A DNA stretch of 5,896 nt. It comes from Coleofasciculus sp. S288 (GTDB lineage: Bacteria > Cyanobacteriota > Cyanobacteriia > Cyanobacteriales > Coleofasciculaceae). The notes beneath the pieces are model-generated. The model made no database searches. It saw only the letters and a list, made by a program, of their open reading frames with translations, and was not told the origin of the DNA. Below, piece by piece: positions 1 to 5,283 of this stretch. The stretch's first letter is position 1, and each line of letters begins with the position of its first letter. Position numbers and translations under genes: made by a program. The stretch is from the NCBI GenBank assembly GCA_020216575.1, contig JAIUYC010000299.1:1-5896 (forward strand), in the 5' to 3' direction.

Positions 1-237
1 TTAAGCGATCAACAGATGCCTAGCATTGATATCACGGAAGATGAATCATCTCCTACTGATTCAAACACCAATCAGCTATCTCCTACAAATCCTAGTCTAG
101 AAAATCCTCAAATGACTAATCCAGCCCTGCGGAACGATAATATTAGAATGGATGACCGATACTCTACTAATTCAGAACGTCTCAGTCCAGGAAGCTGGCT
201 ATGTTTAAATAATCCAAATCCTCAATGTGATTCCTAA
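1..237 (+). CDS. C-terminal part of an unrecognised Asn/Ser/Pro-rich protein
   Basis: The frame is open from the first base and ends at TAA 235-237, giving 78 residues. The first ATG is at 16, but no Shine-Dalgarno sequence precedes it, so this is more likely the tail of a gene that begins to the left than a complete 73-residue protein. The residues are low-complexity: rich in Asn, Ser, Pro, Thr and Asp, with few hydrophobics, as in a disordered tail. The motif NPSLENPQMTNPAL contains loose NP-x repeats. The last stretch, WLCLNNPNPQCDS, carries two cysteines and is the only part that looks structured. I do not recognise the family. It could also be a chance open frame, since base composition here is AT-rich and codon evidence is weak. 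Confidence 0.4.
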   Translation, partial: LSDQQMPSIDITEDESSPTDSNTNQLSPTNPSLENPQMTNPALRNDNIRMDDRYSTNSERLSPGSWLCLNNPNPQCDS

Positions 238-242
238 ACATT

Positions 243-271
243 GTAGAGACGTTCCAGTGGAACGTCTCTAC
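243..271. repeat. Perfect palindromic hairpin repeat, 13-bp stem with 3-nt loop
   Basis: GTAGAGACGTTCC (243-255) is followed by AGT (256-258) and then by its exact reverse complement (259-271). Palindromes beginning GTAGAGACGTT are, from memory, dispersed in many copies between genes of filamentous cyanobacteria. It lies 6 bases after the stop of the upstream frame, so it could act in 3'-end formation or mRNA stability. No T-tract follows, so it is not a canonical intrinsic terminator. Confidence 0.85.
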
Positions 272-302
272 GGTCTGGTGGGGTATGAAATCCGGATAAG
301 AG

Positions 303-310
303 GCGATCGC
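303..310. repeat. HIP1 octamer (first of nine in the window)
   Basis: GCGATCGC is the highly iterated palindrome of cyanobacterial genomes. Copies start at 303, 835, 1181, 2437, 2527, 3716, 3929, 5374 and 5774. Eight of the nine lie inside genes, where the octamer is read through. None falls between 3937 and 5373, a stretch that includes the whole phosphatase-fold gene. The density strongly supports a cyanobacterial host. Confidence 0.95.
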
Positions 311-436
311 AAATGCTATCCTACACCTACCAGCAGAGTTCTGTCGCGCTAACGCTGGAAGCATCGAGCATGTTCTTAAGTTTTTTGCTGGAACGATTTA
401 CGATAGTGAAAGTCCGGCGATACGCATCAGCAATAC

Positions 437-799
437 ATGGCAGTTTATCAAGTTCGGCTGGTGAATCCAGCACTTAATCTCGATCGCACTATCTCAGTCC
501 CCGATGATCAGTACATCCTCGATATCGCAGAGGAAACGGGTATTCGCTTACCTGTTGGATGCCGGGAAGGAACATGTTCTTCCTGCATCGCCAAACTCGT
601 GAGTGGTGAAGTCGATCAAAGTGAACAAAAGTTCTTGCAACCGTCAGAAATAGCAGTTGGATACACTGTTACTTGCGTCGCTTACCCTCTTTCTGATTGC
701 ATTCTGGAAACTCACCAAGAACAAGTCCTGTACAAATCGTCTCTTTACTTTAAGCCTAAAACCGCTCAAACTGAAGAAGTTACAGGAGATAAATCGTGA
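437..799 (+). CDS. Plant-type [2Fe-2S] ferredoxin with C-terminal extension
   Basis: A 120-residue soluble one-electron carrier. Cluster ligands are C42, C47, C50 and C80 (CX4CX2CX29C), the exact spacing of photosynthetic ferredoxins. Aligned with Anabaena PetF from memory (offset +1), F66 matches Phe65 and E95 matches Glu94, the two residues important for electron transfer to FNR; Glu95 is replaced by Q96. The cluster loop is VGCREGTCSSC. The usual SCRAGAC has become GCREGTC, so the Ser before the first ligand is Gly and the Ala two residues after it is Glu. Most family members stop near Y99; here about 21 more residues follow (KSSLYFKP and a polar tail). The start fits the conserved family N-terminus (MAVYQVRLVN), although no clear Shine-Dalgarno is present. 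The loop and tail suggest a specialised paralogue rather than the main PetF. The length recalls the roughly 120-residue Fed2 type (Synechocystis sll1382), an untested comparison. It overlaps the next gene by 4 bases. Confidence 0.95.
   Translation: MAVYQVRLVNPALNLDRTISVPDDQYILDIAEETGIRLPVGCREGTCSSCIAKLVSGEVDQSEQKFLQPSEIAVGYTVTCVAYPLSDCILETHQEQVLYKSSLYFKPKTAQTEEVTGDKS
784..789 (+). promoter_or_regulatory. Shine-Dalgarno inside the ferredoxin gene for the next gene
   Basis: AGGAGA lies 6 bases before GTG 796, within the last codons of the ferredoxin. It supports the GTG as the real start and supports coupled translation of the two genes. Confidence 0.75.
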
Positions 800-1227
800 G
801 TAGTCTGGGCAAAAAGAGATTGGACGCAACATTAGCGATCGCAGGTTATGCGCTCAGTGGGGGTGCGGTTTCGGCTGTTCCAACTCCCTCTATAGAAATT
901 CCTAAACAAATTGTTGTGACTGCCTCCGATATCGCCATGTACACCACAATCTGGAAGATCTATTTTGAGGAAGATTTATCCCGCAAGGGAGTTCTAGAAA
1001 TGTTGGTAGAATTGGGTTTAGTCACCATTGCCGCCGCCGGAACAGCTTACATTGTAGCCAGAGGCAGTGCAGCCATATTGCATGAGGTTACAGATTGGTT
1101 TGGGCCTGCTGGTTGGGGTGTCTCGGCTGCGATTGCGGGTTCGTTGACGGGTTTATTTGGTACTGCCTGGGCAATGTATTGCGATCGCCTTTACTCTGAA
1201 AAACAACCTCAATCTGCAACCTCGTGA
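796..1227 (+). CDS. Small hydrophobic protein, DUF697-like, coupled to ferredoxin
   Basis: A 143-residue protein starting at GTG. The GTGA overlaps the ferredoxin TGA, and a good ribosome binding site sits at 784-789, so the two are almost certainly cotranscribed and translationally coupled. Hydrophobic, Gly/Ala-rich segments lie at about 11-29, 66-90 and 106-128, separated by an amphipathic region (MYTTIWKIYFEEDLSRKG, 48-65). The pattern of a P-x-P turn (VPTPSIEIP), a helix, 'YxEDLS', a hydrophobic helix and then FGPAGWGVSAAIAGSLTGLFG resembles DUF697 domains, which often accompany GTPases in cyanobacteria. No nucleotide-binding motif is present here, so this would be a stand-alone domain. 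No heme- or metal-binding motif is evident; the only Cys is C129. It probably sits in or on a membrane. A role as a membrane partner or docking site for the ferredoxin is inferred from gene order only. Confidence 0.8.
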   Translation: MSSLGKKRLDATLAIAGYALSGGAVSAVPTPSIEIPKQIVVTASDIAMYTTIWKIYFEEDLSRKGVLEMLVELGLVTIAAAGTAYIVARGSAAILHEVTDWFGPAGWGVSAAIAGSLTGLFGTAWAMYCDRLYSEKQPQSATS

Positions 1228-1235
1228 ACTTTTAA

Positions 1236-1331
1236 ACAGAACATGGTCTTGATGAAGTGGCGGACGACGTTCACCAGGTCGTTCGGGAATGGATTGTTGA
1301 GCAGCTGAAACCGTTGGTGAACTTGCCTTAG
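1236..1331 (+). pseudogene. Possible gene remnant between convergent genes (start lacking)
   Basis: Between the two convergent genes one forward frame reads 31 residues after a TAA at 1233-1235. It contains DEVADDVHQVVREWIVEQL and ends at TAG 1329-1331. The composition (acidic, amphipathic helix-like) looks like real protein, but there is no ATG and no ribosome binding site, and the frame differs from that of the upstream gene. It could be the leftover tail of a decayed gene or chance. I do not recognise it. Confidence 0.22.
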
Positions 1332-1344
1332 CGACAGATCGTGT

Positions 1345-2622
1345 TTATTCGGGATTGCTGCTGGTAATGCGAAAGATTTTGTCCTTTTCTGGGGGGCAGT
1401 TTCCCCGTCCGTCACAGTTGCTGGTTGTGACATACAGCTCACCCTCTGGACTCATAATCACGTCCCTCAGCCGTCCTAAACCTTGGGGTGGCTCGCCCTG
1501 TAAATATACCTCATGACTCAGAACTTGATAGGGGGATTGGGGATCGAAAGTAACGCGATGCAGGTGTTTGGCACCCAAGACACCGAGGAGTAGGCTACCC
1601 CGCCACTCTGGGATGGCGTCCCCAGTGTACATTTCGGCTCCACCTGGAGGCACAGCTTGATTCCAGGTGAGCGATGGAGACACCATCCCTTGTTGTTTTT
1701 GGCAACCGTAGATGGTAGGCCAACCGAGGTTAGCGCCTGGACTGGCTACGCTGACTTCATCATGTCCTGTTCTGCCCAGTTCGCCACTAGGACCGTGGTC
1801 AGTTACCCATAGCGTCGAAGCGTTAAACCAGCCAAAGCCCTGAGTGTTGCGAACACCCGTAATGAATGCGGGGTTGCCTGGAAACGGGTTATCGTCTGGA
1901 ACCTGTCCATCGGGTGTCAGGCGCAGAATCTTACCTGCAAGACTGTTGACATTTTGAGCTGCCTGTGGTTCTCCGGCATCGCCAGTGCCGATGTAGAGCA
2001 TCCCATCGGGACCGAAGCGCAAACGACCGCCATTGTGGAAGCGTGCGACCGGGATATTATCCAGAATGATTGTGTCGGGCGAGGCGTTCTGTCCATCTGG
2101 TGATAGCTGCCACCGCTCGACTCGATTGACAGGTGACCCGTTTCGGTCTGCGGTGTAGTACAGGTAGAACAGTCGATTTTCAGCAAAATTGGGATGAGGA
2201 GTAATGCCCAGTAACCCTCCTTCTCCCCGCTCTGTCACGGGAACAGTAGCGACAGGCTGGCTCTGGAGTTGCCCATTCCGAACGAGCCGAATTCGTCCCG
2301 CTCGTTCGGTCACCAGCATATCTCCTTGGGAAAGAAAGAGAATCCCCCAAGGAACCTCCAGCCCTGTCACGACTTGTTCAGCTTGTACGGCTACCTGTCC
2401 CTGAGAACCATAGCCATTTTCAACCAATGTACAAGAGCGATCGCTAGAATCCGTCGCTTTCGTTGGGGTTCTGGCTTGACTGGAATTGTCCGGTGTCGCT
2501 GATGTGGGAGTGTCTAGATTGCTGGTGCGATCGCGTTCGGGGGATAGGGCGGTACAGGAAGCTAGCCCCATCAATCCCACAGCAACCATTAGCCGTCCTG
2601 CAAGGGGTTTTACTTGCTTCAT
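1345..2622 (-). CDS. PQQ-dependent sugar dehydrogenase family lipoprotein (GSDH type)
   Basis: A six-bladed beta-propeller of the glucose/sorbosone dehydrogenase (soluble aldose dehydrogenase) family, 425 residues. Residues 1-23 form a lipoprotein signal: a basic n-region (MKQVK), a hydrophobic core, and lipobox LASC with C23. A Ser/Thr/Pro/Asp-rich linker of about 40 residues follows. Family landmarks run in order: VPWG (90-93), GEGGLLG (133-139), FHNGGRLRFGPDG (195-207) with H196 at the place of the sGDH catalytic His, GTGDAGE (212-218), GVRNTQG with R258/N259, HDEV (287-290), and GLGRLRDV with R384/R386 matching the PQQ-contacting arginines. The catalytic set is therefore intact. The ATG at 2620-2622 is preferred over an in-frame TTG at 2643 because AAGGG lies 7 bases before the ATG and the signal peptide then has normal length. 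Predicted location is the periplasmic face, lipid-anchored. Substrate is unknown, and PQQ use is inferred from family. The gene converges with the ferredoxin unit and diverges from chrA. Confidence 0.92.
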   Translation of the reverse strand: MKQVKPLAGRLMVAVGLMGLASCTALSPERDRTSNLDTPTSATPDNSSQARTPTKATDSSDRSCTLVENGYGSQGQVAVQAEQVVTGLEVPWGILFLSQGDMLVTERAGRIRLVRNGQLQSQPVATVPVTERGEGGLLGITPHPNFAENRLFYLYYTADRNGSPVNRVERWQLSPDGQNASPDTIILDNIPVARFHNGGRLRFGPDGMLYIGTGDAGEPQAAQNVNSLAGKILRLTPDGQVPDDNPFPGNPAFITGVRNTQGFGWFNASTLWVTDHGPSGELGRTGHDEVSVASPGANLGWPTIYGCQKQQGMVSPSLTWNQAVPPGGAEMYTGDAIPEWRGSLLLGVLGAKHLHRVTFDPQSPYQVLSHEVYLQGEPPQGLGRLRDVIMSPEGELYVTTSNCDGRGNCPPEKDKIFRITSSNPE

Positions 2623-2629
2623 CTTTCTA

Positions 2630-2634
2630 CCCTT
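2630..2634 (-). promoter_or_regulatory. Shine-Dalgarno deciding the dehydrogenase start
   Basis: AAGGG on the minus strand lies 7 bases upstream of ATG 2622. The longer alternative starting at TTG 2643 would place this site inside the coding region, so the ATG start is favoured. Confidence 0.6.
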
Positions 2635-2645
2635 CAACGTCAATT

Positions 2646-2659
2646 ACCAGTGACCAGTA
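2646..2659. repeat. Two-copy heptamer repeat (ACCAGTG/ACCAGTA)
   Basis: Two adjacent heptamers differ only in the last base. They resemble the short tandemly repeated heptamers found between cyanobacterial genes. They lie in the 5' leader of the dehydrogenase, a few bases upstream of its ribosome binding site. Confidence 0.5.
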
Positions 2660-2682
2660 ATTTACTAATAATGCGACAGGGA

Positions 2683-2709
2683 GTAGGAGTCCCCTACCTC
2701 TAGAGGTAG
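2683..2709. repeat. Overlapping hairpin and 16-bp palindrome in the divergent spacer
   Basis: 2694-2709 (CTACCTCTAGAGGTAG) is a perfect 16-bp palindrome without a loop. Its left arm also pairs with GTAGG at 2683-2687 (5-bp stem with CCTAC 2693-2697), so two alternative structures compete. The placement between divergent genes would suit a dimeric regulator's operator, but it may equally be repeat debris; no regulator gene is present to decide. Confidence 0.4.
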
Positions 2710-2713
2710 AAGG

Positions 2714-2729
2714 TCAGGACTTACGCAAA
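2714..2729. repeat. Dispersed-repeat or MITE-end-like sequence
   Basis: TCAGGACTTACGCAAA resembles, from memory, a sequence common between cyanobacterial genes and at ends of small non-autonomous elements. No matching inverted partner or target duplication is visible here, so at most one end or a solo remnant remains. Confidence 0.3.
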
Positions 2730-2810
2730 TTTCCTGTTGAACTACCTTTGAAAGCAATCGACTATATTGGGGGCGTCAACGGGATGATGACATCAGGAGA
2801 ACTACAGTGA
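2718..2810 (+). pseudogene. Possible truncated tail of a lost gene overlapping the chrA start
   Basis: A forward frame in the spacer reads protein-like sequence containing VELPLKAIDYIGGVNGM (from about 2736) and ends in ELQ followed by TGA 2808-2810. This stop overlaps the chrA GTG as GTGA, the typical 4-base overlap of coupled operon genes; the same arrangement joins the ferredoxin and its neighbour. The chrA ribosome binding site lies inside it. The frame is open back to 2661, but upstream of about 2720 it passes through palindrome and repeat sequence with no start, so any gene has lost most of its 5' part. The alternatives are a short leader frame (ATG 2784 or 2787, eight or seven codons) or chance. 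Family not recognised. Confidence 0.35.
2795..2800 (+). promoter_or_regulatory. Shine-Dalgarno for chrA
   Basis: AGGAGA lies 6 bases before GTG 2807 and fixes this non-ATG codon as the start. No convincing promoter pair was found. TATATT at 2763-2768 could be a -10 element, but the nearest -35-like TTGAAC (2737-2742) is 20 bases away. Confidence 0.7.
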
Positions 2811-4027
2811 CCCCAGAAGCAGAGGATATTCAGAACAAGAAGGAAGTCATTTCCTATGCGGCACTGCCTCGTGAACAGCAAAGGCAGCGGCTAACAGAAC
2901 TAGCAACGGTGTTTTTGCGCCTAGGCATGATCGCCTTTGGGGGTCCGGCTGCTCACATTGCCATGATGGATGAGGAGGTGGTAAAGCGGCATCAATGGAT
3001 GAGCCGGGAGAGTCTATTGGATTTGATTGGAGTCACGAACCTGCTTCCTGGTCCCAACTCCACCGAATTGGCGATTCACATTGGTTATGAACGAGCCGGA
3101 TGGCGTGGCTTGTTCATTGCCGGAAGCTGCTTTATTCTGCCTGCGATGCTGATCGTCTGGATACTGGCAGCACTTTACGATCGCTACCAAACAGTTCCTC
3201 AACTCCAATGGCTGCTGTATGGGATTAAACCCGTCATCATTGCGATCGTGCTTCAGGCACTCTGGAAGCTGGGCAGAAAAGCTGCTAAAGATGTTCCAAC
3301 CACGATTGTAGGGGTTGCGGCGGTCGCAGCTTACTTTGCTGGATTGAACGAAATTTTGCTGCTGTTGTTGCTGGGAATTGTGGTGATGCTGGTGAAAAAC
3401 TGGCAACGCAGAGGCACCACCACTGGAGCATTTTTACTCCCATTTTCAGGCGTTTTTGCACAAGTAGGAGGGGCGACGGCCGCTGTTACCTCAATTAGCT
3501 GGGTGAGTGTATTTCTGTTCTTCCTCAAGATTGGCTGTGTTCTCTACGGCAGCGGGTATGTGTTGTTGGCATTTCTGCAACGGGATTTGGTTGAGCGCAA
3601 TCAATGGCTCACGTCTGAGCAACTTCTAGATGCCGTGGCGATCGGTCAATTTACACCAGGTCCAGTTTTCACCACTGCAACATTTGTCGGCTACTTGCTG
3701 GCGGGAAATGCAGGGGCGATCGCTGGGACAATTGGCATTTTTCTGCCCGCTTTTATATTAGTGTGGATCGTCAATCCTTGGGTGCCAAAATTGCGGCGAT
3801 CTCCTTGGGCAGGTGGATTTCTAGATGGCGTTAATGCCGCTTCCTTAGGATTAATGGCAGGAGTCACCTATACATTGGGGCAAACCGCACTGGTGGATTG
3901 GTTAACCGTTGTTGTGGTAATTTTGAGTGCGATCGCGGTGTTTCGATTCAAAATCAATTCTGCTTGGTTAGTGCCGGCAGGAGGAGCGATCGGATTTGCC
4001 TCACACTTATTAGGATTTCTAGATTGA
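2807..4027 (+). CDS. chrA: ChrA-family chromate transporter, two-domain form
   Basis: A 406-residue inner-membrane transporter of the CHR superfamily, whose characterised members export chromate driven by the membrane potential. It is the long form with two homologous halves. Domain 1 (about 30-200) has FGGPAAHIAMM (44-54), the LLPGPNSTELAIHIGY signature (79-94) and GWRGLFIAGSCFILPA (98-113). Domain 2 (about 235-402) has GSGYVLLAFLQRDLV (248-262), GQFTPGPVFTTATFVGY (280-296) and AGAIAGTIGIFLPA (302-315). Long hydrophobic stretches fill both halves, and basic residues (NWQRRG, 198-203) join them. Length is normal and both PGP signatures are intact, so it should be functional. The soluble N-terminus of about 30 residues precedes the first helix. 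The start is GTG with AGGAGA 6 bases ahead. Chromate is the family's best-known substrate, but the true role in this organism could involve other oxyanions. No chrB-type regulator is in the window. Confidence 0.93.
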   Translation: MTPEAEDIQNKKEVISYAALPREQQRQRLTELATVFLRLGMIAFGGPAAHIAMMDEEVVKRHQWMSRESLLDLIGVTNLLPGPNSTELAIHIGYERAGWRGLFIAGSCFILPAMLIVWILAALYDRYQTVPQLQWLLYGIKPVIIAIVLQALWKLGRKAAKDVPTTIVGVAAVAAYFAGLNEILLLLLLGIVVMLVKNWQRRGTTTGAFLLPFSGVFAQVGGATAAVTSISWVSVFLFFLKIGCVLYGSGYVLLAFLQRDLVERNQWLTSEQLLDAVAIGQFTPGPVFTTATFVGYLLAGNAGAIAGTIGIFLPAFILVWIVNPWVPKLRRSPWAGGFLDGVNAASLGLMAGVTYTLGQTALVDWLTVVVVILSAIAVFRFKINSAWLVPAGGAIGFASHLLGFLD

Positions 4028-4055
4028 GGAAACCAGAAAGACACGGCGAAGCATT

Positions 4056-4127
4056 CCCTATACCCTATACCTTTTGACCTGAGTCAGCAGCAACTTCACT
4101 TTTACTATGCCCTATGACGTATGCCCT
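4056..4127. repeat. Degenerate CCCTATA/TATGCCCT repeats in the convergent spacer
   Basis: CCCTATA occurs twice in tandem (4056-4069) followed by CC. TATGCCCT then occurs at 4106-4113 and again at 4120-4127, exactly 14 bases (two heptamer periods) apart. Both look like eroded short tandem heptamer repeats of cyanobacteria. No intrinsic terminator was found for either flanking convergent gene in the 143-base spacer. Confidence 0.55.
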
Positions 4128-4170
4128 AAAACTAGCAACTCTGTGCCTCACTAGATTGAGAACCGCTATA

Positions 4171-4191
4171 TTACCCATTACTCATTACCAA
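4171..4191. repeat. Three-unit heptamer repeat forming a gene's 3' end
   Basis: TTACCCA, TTACTCA and TTACCAA follow one another exactly. On the minus strand they encode the last residues (LVMSNG) and the stop codon of the phosphatase-fold protein, so the repeat supplies the gene's end. Confidence 0.65.
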
Positions 4192-5181
4192 ATCTGCAAT
4201 CACAGGCAGATGGTCTGAACCAACATTCCGACCGATTTTTATCTTCGACACTTTAATTTCCGGGCTAATTAGAACTTGGTCGATAGGAATCAACATCAAT
4301 GGCGCTATGATATTCGGAACTCTTGAAACTGAAGATTTTGCTGGCCATGATGGAAGAATGCCAAAGCCTTGGCGAGCATTACTCAGTCCCGTGTCGCTGA
4401 CAAATTTCTTATAATACGGCGACCACATCGTTATATTCAAATCTCCCACAACCAAAACAGGAGTTTTCAATTGGCTTACATACTCGCCAATTTCCTCAAG
4501 CTGTTTGTTCCGGGATTGAAAATAATTGGGTTTAAAAGGTGGTAACGGATGAGCGGCAATTAGAGAAATCACTTGTCCGTTGAGGTTTAAATTCGCCAAG
4601 ATACCCGGTTTGGTGGTAGTACCAAAATAATCAATTGCTACATTTCTCAGTGGAAATTTACTGTATACAGTAACGCCGATTTTGGGTCGGGATGGATTCA
4701 ACCATTCTGTAGAATAGGGAAGAATCTCCTTGAGAGAGTTTAACTGTTTCCTCCAGGCATCATTAACTTCATCGAATACAGCCACGTCTGGGTTTTCTTC
4801 TCGGACGAGGGATATAACTTTTGAATAGCTTTCATTTCGGTCGTTTACATTTGAGAGAAAAACACGTATTTTCCCTGATGGTTCGCTTACTGCCCATGCC
4901 TGAGGAATATACCAAGGAATAATTTCAACGAGGAGAAGAGAAACACAAAATAAACTTGCGATTATAAAATGTTTTTTGCGAGTCAGTAAAAGTAAGCCAA
5001 ACAACAAGAGGCTAATTGCTAAATATTGTACTCTGAAGTGGGAAAGCATTTCTAAAAGTCTAATCCAGCCTACATAGCTACTTAGAGAAAGCAGAGTCGT
5101 CACAACAATTCCTAGTAACAAGCAGTAAGCTATTAAGTTGTTGCGTGATTTTAGCAGATTATTTTTATTCGTTAAACGCAT
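4171..5181 (-). CDS. Membrane-anchored endonuclease/exonuclease/phosphatase-fold protein
   Basis: A 336-residue protein with three predicted N-terminal membrane helices (about 16-37, 50-67, 71-92) and a C-terminal EEP (DNase I-like) metal-dependent phosphoesterase domain (about 105-334). Expected active-site residues are present: N111 in FLSNVN, E138 in VFDEVN, H211 in AAHPLPP, D247/N249 in GDLN, D301 in IDQV, and D323/H324 in GSDHLP. A basic N-terminus and the RKK loop between helices 2 and 3 favour those faces being cytoplasmic, which places the catalytic domain outside (periplasm). The topology resembles VanJ, an undecaprenyl-pyrophosphate phosphatase, and also E. coli YafD-like proteins; the substrate here is unknown. 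The start is ATG with no clear Shine-Dalgarno. The gene is more AT-rich than its neighbours and has no HIP1 site. It lies 102 bases downstream of the acyltransferase on the same strand and could be cotranscribed. Confidence 0.88.
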   Translation of the reverse strand: MRLTNKNNLLKSRNNLIAYCLLLGIVVTTLLSLSSYVGWIRLLEMLSHFRVQYLAISLLLFGLLLLTRKKHFIIASLFCVSLLLVEIIPWYIPQAWAVSEPSGKIRVFLSNVNDRNESYSKVISLVREENPDVAVFDEVNDAWRKQLNSLKEILPYSTEWLNPSRPKIGVTVYSKFPLRNVAIDYFGTTTKPGILANLNLNGQVISLIAAHPLPPFKPNYFQSRNKQLEEIGEYVSQLKTPVLVVGDLNITMWSPYYKKFVSDTGLSNARQGFGILPSWPAKSSVSRVPNIIAPLMLIPIDQVLISPEIKVSKIKIGRNVGSDHLPVIADLVMSNG

Positions 5182-5283
5182 AAAGTGTTAGATGTGTCAT
5201 ACCCAATCCGCTATGATTGAACGAACCACCCCAGGTACAGAGTTCACAGAGGGGAGGGAATTAAAAGATAAAATTTGAATGGC

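Noticed and set aside
182..364. Minus-strand open frame of 60 codons
   Set aside because: It runs across the perfect palindrome and antisense to the upstream tail, with no family resemblance and no ribosome binding site; it is a chance frame.
1269..1322. Rho-independent terminator between convergent genes
   Set aside because: The 8-bp inverted repeat has a 38-base loop and no T-tract, so it does not fit an intrinsic terminator.
1209..1442. Minus-strand frame of 77 codons overlapping the dehydrogenase 3' end
   Set aside because: It overlaps the real dehydrogenase in another frame and the end of the DUF697-like gene; no recognisable domain.
2623..2643. TTG start seven codons upstream of the dehydrogenase ATG
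   Set aside because: It would contain the AAGGG ribosome binding site and lengthen the signal peptide n-region; the ATG at 2622 fits better.
2737..2768. Sigma-70-like promoter TTGAAC/TATATT upstream of chrA
   Set aside because: The spacer is 20 bases, longer than the usual 16-18, and only the -10 element is convincing.
3014..3406. Minus-strand frame of 130 codons rich in Gln/His/Asn inside chrA
   Set aside because: It is antisense to conserved ChrA signatures; the Gln run is the complement of Leu/Ala codons of membrane helices.
5182..5283. Regulatory element or small gene between the acyltransferase and the phosphatase-fold gene
   Set aside because: Only AT-rich sequence with no stable hairpin, clear promoter pair or coding-like frame was seen.
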